A stretch of DNA of 64,000 nucleotides from Tritrichomonas musculus (taxonomy: Eukaryota > Parabasalia > Tritrichomonadida > Tritrichomonadidae): NCBI GenBank assembly GCA_039105265.1, contig JAPFFF010000011.1:1364001-1428000 (forward strand). Reading direction: 5' to 3'. The translations under genes and the position numbers were made by a program. Positions 50,206 to 59,100 of the stretch are shown piece by piece; the stretch's first letter is position 1; each line of letters opens with the position of its first letter. Under the pieces are notes generated by a model, which did no database searches, was not told where the DNA came from, and saw only the letters and a list, made by a program, of their open reading frames with translations.

Positions 50206-50508
50206 TTTTTTAAATAAGATAAAAAAAACAAATTCTTAATTTAAAATTTTATAACTTGTTCTCAGGTTCACTCTGGAGACCTTATTCAAATTTTAAATCC
50301 CGAATTAACTTTGAAATAAATTTTAAAATGAGTGTTTAGCGATTTATGACAGGCCTTGTTCTACAACAGATTATGGAGGCTAATTAAAATTTAAACCCTG
50401 TGGATAAGTTTTTCGTTAATTTTCAAAATGAGGTTTTGAGCTTGGTTCCTGGTATTGGGAGACCTAGAAAAATTATTCGACCACCAATAGGGACATACTA
50501 TTACTACT
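50206..50508. repeat. Right terminal region of element C
   Basis: No gene. Read from the outer end (minus strand): AGTAGTAATAGTATGTCCCT, then CAGGAACCAAGCTCAAAA, comparable with the 6.6-kb element (GGAAACCAAGCTCAAAATC) at a similar distance. Followed by target hexamer GTGGAT (50509-50514). Confidence 0.65.
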
Positions 50509-51255
50509 GTGGATGAATTAGAAAAGTTATTTATTTGTCTTACCCAGATTCTAATTGTTGATTCAACAAATGATTTGAAATACATTGAAGAAACAAAGAC
50601 GAAAAAAGACGGACCTGAAGAATTAGCAGATGACCCTAATCAATATATCTATAATTATTCATCTAAAACAAGCCATGTTGATACATTTACAGAATTAATA
50701 AATCAGTTAAATAAATCAACTGAGAACATTGAGAAATGGATTACAAAAATAGAGAAAATTAAGACTTCAGGTATAGATCCAGATACTTCATTAAATTCAA
50801 TAAAATATATCGATACAGCTAATACAATCAAAGAAGAAAAGCCAACATCATTAAATAACTTAATAACAAAATTAAGCGATAACAATAATAATATTCATAC
50901 TTGGCTGACATCAAAAGAGAGCAATAGTGATTTTGATGATTATTTAAATAATTTAAATGAAATGGAGTTATTGGTTTGTTTAAAGAAGGGTGAAGAATTT
51001 GTTTTCAGGAAACTCAAGGTCCATAAAGATAAAGTACCTGATGCTCTTATTGAATCATCTACTGAAGGACAATTTGTTGATAAAGATAATAATGTTAAAT
51101 TTGATTTAAACGATTTAGCTGATATTAATGAACTTGAATCAACAAATGCTACTGTTAATATGTCTTTAATTGAAGCCATTCATGTTGTATTTGATACATA
51201 TAAATCATTAGGATTAGTAATGATTCAAATTGATACCTCTCATCTGGTTCCATGA
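50509..51255 (+). pseudogene. Target gene fragment between elements C and D (248 codons)
   Basis: Open frame that starts abruptly at the element C terminus (GTG GAT GAA...) with no ATG, so it is probably the 3' part of a gene into which C inserted. Helical Asn/Ser/Thr-rich repeats (FTELINQLNKSTENIEKWI; LNNLITKLSDNNNNIHTWL) and a last part with MELLVCLKKGEEFVFRKLK. Not recognised; it may be host or older element sequence. Confidence 0.5.
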
Positions 51256-51429
51256 ATTCGATCTGAGCTGCAGTATAAACCGTACCATTGTCATTGACAC
51301 TCCACATTGAAGTGGTATTAACACTTCTCATTGTGCGTAAGCTTAATTGTTGTGACGTTAACGTGCTGCTTTCATTATCAATTCGTCTCATGTATATTAT
51401 CTTATTAACACCCTTATCATTAACACGTG
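51256..51429 (-). other. Flanking DNA with a minus-strand open frame, cut by element D
   Basis: A minus-strand frame (RRIDNESSTLTSQQLSLR, then WSVNDNGTVYTAAQIEFM) runs through this stretch and is broken at element D's left end (51430). It meets the plus-strand fragment at about 51250, so two gene pieces are joined tail to tail or by rearrangement. The hexamer CACGTG (51424-51429) is the expected target copy for D. Confidence 0.35.
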
Positions 51430-51815
51430 AGTAGTGATGGGTGTTCCGAATCGGGGTCAGATAAATTCCCACTTAAAACGCCCAAAATGACCCCTTTTTA
51501 CCCCCTTCTAAATATCAAAAATAGCATACACCCACAGCACCATATTTTGAACCCGCATTTGACCCCAACATTCGGACCCATATTCGGGGGCCACATAGAG
51601 TTCCCCATTTTGTGCCCATAGTGAATCCACCCCAAAACGCCCATAAAACGCCCATATTCGGGCCCATACAAATTCCAAAAATAGCCCACTTATGGCCCAC
51701 TTATGGGACTACCTATGACCAACATATGGGAATACTTATAGCCCACCTATGGCCCATACTGAATTCCAAAAATAACGCGATTCTCGAATCAATCCAATTT
51801 TTTATCCAGTTAGAA
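51430..51815. repeat. Left terminal region of element D with short internal repeats
   Basis: 386 bp, C/A-rich on the plus strand, with repeated AATTCCAAAAATA (three times) and AGCCCAC(T/C)TATGG-type units between 51680 and 51770, plus several CGCCCA(T/A)A units. Open frames through it are composition artefacts. Terminal hexamer AGTAGT as in the other elements. Confidence 0.6.
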
Positions 51816-52133
51816 ATGAATTCAACAACTGCACACAGTGCATTCGTTGCCATGCCACAACTCTCCACTGTCGAAGCTAATGGGGTCAAACTCGATTACC
51901 TCGAACGCGTCATCCTCAAGAAATACCCCCAATGGAAATCCCTTGCATTCGACTACCACAACGACGATGATTTCATGGACGATCTCATCGACACAATATC
52001 AAATTATGAAACTGATTTGGAATCCCTCCGAACCAAAATCATAGATGGTGATAGCTATGATCGCAAGGAACTCGATTTGGGGCGTATCAAGATGCTATTG
52101 AAAATACTCACATTCTCATATGAATATGCTTGA
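51816..52133 (+). CDS. 105-aa protein of element D
   Basis: ATG 51816 gives MNSTTAHSAFVAMPQLSTVE. The body is helical and acidic (YLERVILKKYPQWKSLAFDY; DFMDDLIDTISNYETDLESL) and ends LLKILTFSYEYA. Frame open further upstream into the terminal repeats, but the Met and the composition change mark the start. No homologue in the window. Confidence 0.6.
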   Translation: MNSTTAHSAFVAMPQLSTVEANGVKLDYLERVILKKYPQWKSLAFDYHNDDDFMDDLIDTISNYETDLESLRTKIIDGDSYDRKELDLGRIKMLLKILTFSYEYA

Positions 52134-52236
52134 GTATTCGATCAATCACATTCGCATTTATATTTTTGGACTCAACTTCATATGATGTAATAACTAGCTA
52201 GTTCGCAATGCAACTCAATTTTTTATCGAATTCCAA

Positions 52237-53004
52237 ATGGAATCAACTGGGACAAACACATCAGTGTCAGCTGTTGTCGAACCAATCGATACCGAATATG
52301 AATTCATCCAGTATAATGAGAAGCTCCGTTTGATACATTCCATTAAGGATGATATGTACCAAGCTCAAAGCATTCTCGTTGCATGTAATTCCAAGAAACA
52401 GATTCGACATTGGTTTGATAACAAATCAAAACAGGAATTGCTCGAAAGTGGGTCCGGTAGAATTCTACCAGACCAGAAATTGTATGAAGATAGACCCAAT
52501 TTGTCAAATGATTTGAAGGGTATGTATGTTCACCGATTGCTGGTCAATCATATTGCAATGTGGACATCACCATCATATGCATGGGATGTCATGCAATTAT
52601 TGGATTCACTAGCTTCTCAGCAACGCGAGCAGATGGTTAACAAGATCAAGGACCTCACTCCAAGGGCTGTCCCCAAGGATCACAAAAATAGTTACCGATA
52701 TATGATATGGATTGAGGATCTTCCCAAAGATAAGGATTCTGTGGTACTCCATCTCGTTCGTCGCAACAAGCATTCATGGAGGCAGGTCAGTAGGATATAT
52801 CAAGATAAGAAGAAGCGCTGGATATTTATTGATGACCTACCCATCGCAATGACCCCGAATGAAGATATCAAGCGAATGGCCAAAGCTATGTTCAAAGGGG
52901 ATGATGTCACTGTAGGTGGCACTAGGATTACCATCAAAAGATCATGCCTTAATGATTTTCACACAGCAGTGGACAAATATTTCACAACCACAATGCAATC
53001 ATAA
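52237..53004 (+). CDS. KilA-N domain protein (copy D)
   Basis: 255 aa, intact. IQYNEKLRLIHSIKDDMYQA, HWFDNKSKQELL, GMYVHRLLVNHIAMWTSPSY and VMQLLDS match copy B; the second domain has YRYMIWIEDLPKD and VLHLVRRNKHSWRQV. At residues ~70-80 (SGSGRILPDQ) the coding DNA is a palindrome centred on GAATTC (52451-52474). Next to the terminal region in D, between integrase and MCP in B. Confidence 0.85.
   Translation: MESTGTNTSVSAVVEPIDTEYEFIQYNEKLRLIHSIKDDMYQAQSILVACNSKKQIRHWFDNKSKQELLESGSGRILPDQKLYEDRPNLSNDLKGMYVHRLLVNHIAMWTSPSYAWDVMQLLDSLASQQREQMVNKIKDLTPRAVPKDHKNSYRYMIWIEDLPKDKDSVVLHLVRRNKHSWRQVSRIYQDKKKRWIFIDDLPIAMTPNEDIKRMAKAMFKGDDVTVGGTRITIKRSCLNDFHTAVDKYFTTTMQS
52451..52474. repeat. 24-bp palindrome in KilA-N coding (core GGTAGAATTCTACC)
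   Basis: Core 52456-52469 perfect; flanks GGTC and GACC pair with one mismatch between. The same core occurs at 53637-53650 and 62876-62889 outside genes. Confidence 0.85.
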
Positions 53005-53073
53005 GTACGAAGTACATTCGTGTCAAAACTCGAAAATAATATTTTATTTTTGCATAAATGGATATTGAAATGA

Positions 53074-53625
53074 CCTCAGATATGGGACACTGATAGTGCG
53101 TATTTTGCGGTTGCTGGTGATGATACCAAGGGGTCCGATCAAGAGTTCAAATACATCATCAAGAATAGGGCATTCTATGATGAGAACATATATAAGTTCA
53201 TGCCGAATCCCAATATAAATACAATCGCTGATGAGAAGAAAATATTGGGTCTCTGCATTGAGAAATATGGTGAGAATATGATAGCGTTAGCCCCCAAGTG
53301 CTACACCATATTTAATAGTGGAGCTGTAACCAAGGCACTCAAACTCAAGGGGGTCTCCCTCAAGAAAAACCATATTACAAGTGATGATTACAGGGACATC
53401 ATCGACAATGGTGGTGTGAAGGTTGGCAAAAATATCAATCTGCAATTGACTCGCAATACCAAAATCCAGAGCAAAATCAGTGAGATGACGATGTCCAAGA
53501 TCACGGTAAACAAGAATGCTCTCACTGGGACACACACCAAAATGATTGTCCTCGAGAACCAATCCTGTGCACCATTCATCCACGGACTCACTTCAGAGGA
53601 CTATATTATATGCAATTCGAATTGA
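53074..53625 (+). pseudogene. PolB C-terminal remnant (element D)
   Basis: The frame opens after TGA 53071 and starts at motif C (WDTDSAYFAVAGDD), then YDENIYKFMPNPNINTI, LGLCIEKYGEN, ALAPKCY and the complete C-terminal tail GVKVGKNINLQL...HTKMIVLENQSCAPFI. About 1,400 upstream codons are missing. The preceding ATG at 53058 opens a 12-codon frame that resembles the ATPase segment DIEM, possibly a chance match. So D has no functional PolB of its own. Confidence 0.85.
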
Positions 53626-53630
53626 ATATG

Positions 53631-53760
53631 GGGTGTGGTAGAATTCTACCAGACCCGGATTTCATCGTGATAGCCCCTAAATATTGGGTCTGCGGGATTT
53701 CCCGTTGACCCGGATTTCATGGAGATAACCACTAATTCCCTGGAACAGCAAAACTGCTGT
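53631..53760. repeat. Three hairpins between PolB remnant and fibre genes
   Basis: GGGT-gt-GGTAGAATTCTACC-ag-ACCC type (53631-53656); arms GGGTC + CGGGA paired with TCCCG + GACCC (53686-53711); ACAGCA/TGCTGT loop AAAC (53745-53760). The linking sequence GGATTTCATGGAGATAACCA also recurs, inverted, at 62871-62960. Confidence 0.85.
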
Positions 53761-53768
53761 CCCGATAA

Positions 53769-56177
53769 TTAGGCCTTAAACACAGCTAATGTGGATCCGT
53801 TGATGATACCAGTTATGATGCCCACTGTCATACGATTTATTTTTGAGGTTATCGCAGTCTCACCAGTGAGTATCTTCAGTTTATTATCAGCGTTATCGAT
53901 GAATACCTCATCCCCAATGGAATAGCATGAGGAGTCCCCGACCTTAACCATGTAATCCCCATGAGTGGCGAATGTGATACAACCATTAGCTTCATCGATT
54001 CTGACGCATATACCAACATACTCCTTCCAGGTACCAGTGGTCTTCACACTACATATGCAATCAGTGGTGTCAGCTTCAGTGCTAGGGACCCATTTCGAGT
54101 CCTCACGATGATATACCTTACCGGTCATATATACTGGAGCTCCAATGACGAAATCGGTGATGGTGTTAACCGATGACTCGATTGGGGAGTAGTGGGTGAT
54201 GGTTGTACTGGCGATTGCGTGTAGTTTATCAACATATGACTTCAGTGCAAAGTTATCAGTCACATATTTCACCGAAGTAATCATATCATTGTTCACAGGT
54301 CGGCGGCGGATTAATGTGATAGATGCATCATATATATTTGTCAGTGTATCGTCTTCAGCTCTCAATGAGATAATATGGGTATTATAATTAATATTTATTA
54401 ATTCACCCCCGGAGGGGTTGAGAGCTGTCGCATCATCCCTGGTTGATTTGTAAATCATATTCAAACTCTTAAATAAACTGTATCCGTATTCAGCTTCTTC
54501 ATATGATGCATCATCGGCATTTCGTTTGAATTTGACGATAATAGTTTCGGTAGTGAATACTTTCCTTACATCATCATCAGGAACTACACAACCACGATCA
54601 TTCTGTGTACATTGAATTGTGATTTGTTGGGAACCTTCATTAGTAATACTCTCAGTTTTTACAAATGGTGATTCGATTTGAGCTTTAATGACATTCATTA
54701 ACCATTGAGTATTGCCACTTGAATTATACACCATAAATTCACCACGATCATACCATACAATATATGATCCATTATCTAACACCATTCTATATCCTCTCTT
54801 ATATTTTTCATAAGGCTTGAATATCAAATCATAATGTTGTATATTGTTAATGTAATCCGTGTTAGAACCCCAATTAACATCAAATATCACATGTATATCG
54901 GTTTCTGGTAAGTATGGTTTTACAAATATATAATCACGAACTGGATTCGGATATTCAATACTCAATTCAGTGCCATATAGCGCGGTACTCAGTGCAGATT
55001 CATTAACCAAATCTGGGGGTATCTCAGGGATATCCGATTTCAGAGCGTACTCACCTAAGTTCGCAAGCTTCGCATACTTCCCATCAGCCACATCCTTGGT
55101 CTCATACTTGTCTAATTCATATGCGAGCTCATCTTCATCGACGAACTTCTCATCAGCCTGGGCACTAGTATAATATGGTGTCAAGTCAACTGGTTCTGGG
55201 ATATCCGATTTCAAAGCATAAGTGTTCGACACATATCTAGCCGAATAGGCGTTTTTGTCTGTTGGTTCGACAGTTTTGGTAATTGAGCATGATAGTATTT
55301 CCGGTGTATCACCAGTTCCTGGATTGATTAATTCATGGCTTTGATACAGAATCCATAGACCAGAACTACTTCCGTCGATATGCAGTATCTGAGAGGGTAG
55401 ATTATCATCATCGTCATTGTACGAATAGTCTGCGTGAACATAATGGGCCGTATAGTAACTGTCTGATGAGACAATATCCAACCCATATTGCTCAATCAGT
55501 ATATGATATGTGTCGTAGTCCAAATCAGGAATTGTATTATTGACGATTGTGAATTGAATAGTTGTTTGACCCTCAATAATCTCTGGGATTTCGCCTTTCA
55601 CTTGATCAATAGCATGGGTCATATCTGTTGTCAAAGCATATGGTTCCAACGCAGTACTCAATGCAGATCCATTAACCAAATCAGTGGGTATCTCAGGGAT
55701 ATCTTCAGTGAGTGCATACTCACTTAAGTTCGCAAGCTTCGCGTACGGTTCCAAAGCAGTACTCAATGAATCACTCGTAACGATGTTCTCAGGAACCTCA
55801 GGTATTTCAGTAGATAGTGCACAGTTTTTGGCAATGTAATCACGTAATTCCCCAATGGCACCATCCACATCTTCACTAGATGCGTACTTCAGCATCTCCG
55901 TATTGAAATCCTCGGTTTTCACATAGTCGAATAACTGGGTTTGCAAAGCATATGACTCAAGGTCCTTGGCTAAAGCATATTTTTCGAGTTGCTCACCAAC
56001 TATACTCGTAATGAGTTCCTTGATTTGCTCCTGGTTGGGACCAGTTATATTCGAGCCATTGGACCCATTGGACCCATTGTTATGACACATACATGCATAC
56101 TTTTTGATGTATTCTATTAGTAACTCGTCGATAGTGGCCGCTTTTATTGAAAATCCACTCTGTTCTATACTGAACAT
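53769..56177 (-). CDS. Fibre-like virion protein (802 aa, copy D, intact)
   Basis: MFSIEQSGFSIK start, Gly/Asn linker (NGSNGSNGSN), then repeated units of the form SALSTALEPYAKLANLSEYA and YALKSDIPE alternating with two long element-specific inserts (residues ~205-320 and ~395-625). The invariant block TPYYTSAQADEKFVDEDELA is at about 330. C-terminal domain from about 660: STTITHYSPIESSVNTITDF to the end. The repeated units fit a trimeric shaft, the inserts side domains, the C-terminus a knob or chaperone. Inferred to mediate attachment; no direct evidence. Confidence 0.75.
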   Translation of the reverse strand: MFSIEQSGFSIKAATIDELLIEYIKKYACMCHNNGSNGSNGSNITGPNQEQIKELITSIVGEQLEKYALAKDLESYALQTQLFDYVKTEDFNTEMLKYASSEDVDGAIGELRDYIAKNCALSTEIPEVPENIVTSDSLSTALEPYAKLANLSEYALTEDIPEIPTDLVNGSALSTALEPYALTTDMTHAIDQVKGEIPEIIEGQTTIQFTIVNNTIPDLDYDTYHILIEQYGLDIVSSDSYYTAHYVHADYSYNDDDDNLPSQILHIDGSSSGLWILYQSHELINPGTGDTPEILSCSITKTVEPTDKNAYSARYVSNTYALKSDIPEPVDLTPYYTSAQADEKFVDEDELAYELDKYETKDVADGKYAKLANLGEYALKSDIPEIPPDLVNESALSTALYGTELSIEYPNPVRDYIFVKPYLPETDIHVIFDVNWGSNTDYINNIQHYDLIFKPYEKYKRGYRMVLDNGSYIVWYDRGEFMVYNSSGNTQWLMNVIKAQIESPFVKTESITNEGSQQITIQCTQNDRGCVVPDDDVRKVFTTETIIVKFKRNADDASYEEAEYGYSLFKSLNMIYKSTRDDATALNPSGGELININYNTHIISLRAEDDTLTNIYDASITLIRRRPVNNDMITSVKYVTDNFALKSYVDKLHAIASTTITHYSPIESSVNTITDFVIGAPVYMTGKVYHREDSKWVPSTEADTTDCICSVKTTGTWKEYVGICVRIDEANGCITFATHGDYMVKVGDSSCYSIGDEVFIDNADNKLKILTGETAITSKINRMTVGIITGIINGSTLAVFKA

Positions 56178-56195
56178 TTACTATAAAATAAAGGT
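56178..56195. promoter_or_regulatory. 18-bp divergent gap, fibre / 1184-aa gene
   Basis: TACTATAAAATAAAGGT; third example of this compact divergent start arrangement. Confidence 0.45.
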
Positions 56196-59100
56196 ATGCT
56201 TACCCGTATTGATAATGAAGTCAAGAGCGCCAGAGACCGTAATATCCTTAAGTTTATATATACTGAATGCAAAGCAACAGATGATATCATCAACGCTATG
56301 ATAGGTGTCATCAATGATAGAAATCTGTACGGTGATAAGGTGCTTAGTAAGTTCTTGGAGCTTAAGCGCTCATGGCCAAATCAAGGATCATATCCCATTG
56401 AGGCTGATCAAGTTGAACGTACTAAGGACCGTCTTTCGTACAGGCTCCGAGAGTTCCAATATGAACTGAGGAATTATTTGAAAAACTCCGAAGACCCAAG
56501 TAAATATGAATATTATCAGAATAAAGTCCAGAACAACAAACTCCGTGGTACTCTTAGGTTATTATATGTTATATGCAGTGTGTCAAAAGAAATCATCGAT
56601 AATATGATACATGTCATCAATAATCCAGATCTGTACAATGATGAGATACGACAGTCGCTCAAAAACATAGATGATATGTGTAATGGATTCAACAGGAGTA
56701 ACGCTGGTGTGAAACAAACTTTGAAGCAAAGACTTAAAGATAATACCGCGACTTACTTCACAAATCCGAATCTATATTTGAAACCCCAACCGAAACCCCC
56801 ACAGATACCATTATCGGGTTTTCCTGGATTGGAACCCCAAGGAGATCCAAGCGAAGTCCCTATCGTGGTAATCCCGGAGACACCTCCAGGAAATCCAATT
56901 GAAGACTCAGGTGAAGAGGAGGCTTATAGTGAAGTCAAGTACTCCGTATACCGTAAGCTCCTTAAGCGTTTATCTAGGGAATGCGGAGTGCCAAATGCAT
57001 GGATCAATAATATGATACAAGTCATCAATAATCCAGAACTGTACGTCGATGAGATGAATGTAATCGATGAGATGAGGCGATCTTGTGCACAAGTCAACTT
57101 GGAAGATCCTAGGTCTGTTGCAAGTTTGAAGAACCTCCTTTATCAGAAAGCTGCAATGTACTTCAGAGATCCGAATAAATATTTGAAACCCAAAGCGAAA
57201 CCCCAACCGAAACCCCCAATGGTAATCCCGGAGGCACCCCCAATGGTACCCTCACAGGAGATCCAAGCGAAGTCCCTATCGAAACCCCCAATGGCACCTC
57301 CAGGAGATCCAATCATGGTACCCTCACCGAAACCTCCAGGAGATCCAATCATGGTACCCTCACAGAAACCCAAAGCGGAACCCAGTGAAGACTCAGATGA
57401 AGAGGATGATGCGACAGCTCTCAGCCCCTCTGGGGATGAGGAAGAGGAGGCTTATAGTGAAGTCCCCTCCAAATACCGTGGGCTTCTTATGTACTTATAT
57501 ACAGTATGCGGAATATCAGATGAAATCATCAATAATATGATACAAGTCATCAATAATCCAGAACTGTACGTCGATGAGATAGTAAATGAGATTGTTGAAA
57601 TGAGGCGAAATTGGGTAAGCACCGACTCTAATGATCGTAGTCAGGCTGCAAATTTGAAGAAAAGGCTTACGCTGTCTGCCACAACTTACTTCAAATATCC
57701 TAAACAATATTTGAAACCCCCAGGAGATCCAAGCGAAGTCCCTATCGTGGTAATCCCGGAGGAACTCCCCAATAGACAACCCGTTGATCCAGAATTTGAG
57801 GAGGAAGAGGAGGAGCGGGAATTCCAAGCGACATCCCCAGTAATCGAATTTCCTCGTGCAGATAGGATTGATCATGATATGAACATACTACGCACAAGGC
57901 GTATTCTCCCTGATGAAATCATTGAGGTACTACCCAAATACTATCACATTGCTGATAACCCCGAATGGGCACCTCGTGCACTTCACCCGCTTGAGATTCG
58001 GGAGGTTCGAGATATGGTTGATGATATCATACATAACTTGGATTCAATCGCAGAAGATCGATCGCTTACCATAGAGTCTCCAAAAGCAGAAGCCGAGGTG
58101 TCGAATATACGAAGATATATCAATAAGATTAGGGTCTATGAGGGTATCGAATCTGATTTCGAAAAAGATGTCAATCGTGGGAATACAAATAATAACATTT
58201 TTTCTTCACCTAAAGAAACTATGGAAGTCCCCAACGCTAATGATAACGATGCACCAGCAGCTGAAGATATTGATGATGATGATTATCATTTTGATGTTGA
58301 TTTGTCTGATGTGAAAGCAGACAACCAATTTAAATATGCACGTACACCAGCTCGACAAAAATCTGGTAAGTCAAGAACACATAATTATGACGAACTCCAC
58401 ATTGCACCAGAATCAGTCTTAAGGCCTGCAAAAATCAATAAGAGTGAAGATATTGCTATTTATAATCCCAATGTTCGTATTCAGGGTTCCAGTAGAGGAC
58501 CTCGTGGTGATTTGAATTATGGTGTCATAACAGACCGTATAAGTGATAGGTATGGTTCATTATCATTAACAGGTAATTCAGCTCAACGCAAACAGAATTT
58601 CCTCGATATCATCATTAATGGGAACTACAGAGTTAAGTATATTCCAAATGCTGCTTCACGTGACACAGCACAGGAATATTGCAAAAACCATTTGGATAAA
58701 GATGGAACTCCCAAATATAGATTATTAGGTACGAACGCACGAGACCCATTACGTAATAAAATCACCGACCTCAATGGAGACCAGGTTGATGATATTGTCC
58801 TAGTAGATAAACGAGGTGTTCCTGCAATTGTTAATGGTTATAAGCTAGTTCTCGCATCACCATACAAGAAAGTGTGGAAAACAACCCATGCGACAAGAGA
58901 GGATAGACTTAGGGAACCATTTAATGAATGGCTTGCTAAACAATTTAGTAAATCAATCGATAGTGTTAATTGGAGAGAAGGAAAATATGTACTTTCAGAA
59001 ACTGAAGCTATGCAAAAACTAACGTCTGTATATGGTAAAAAGGGATTACCAAAGCCACGTATCAGTAAGCGACTCACACCTAATGGATATTGGGCTTCTG

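Larger units (their letters stand above)
30355..50508. mobile_element. Maverick/Polinton element C (left part severed by element B)
   Basis: Genes from ATPase to fibre run in the standard order. The right terminus at 50508 reads from outside AGTAGTAATAGTATGTCCCT and is followed by target hexamer GTGGAT. It contains a 6.6-kb nested element in MCP. There is no PolB between the fibre and the right terminus, unlike element A. The left end lies beyond the inserted element B and is not visible. Confidence 0.75.

Noticed and set aside
51427-51700. Several overlapping open frames in the C/A-rich terminal region of element D
   Set aside because: They are composition artefacts of short repeats, present in several frames and both strands without conserved sequence.
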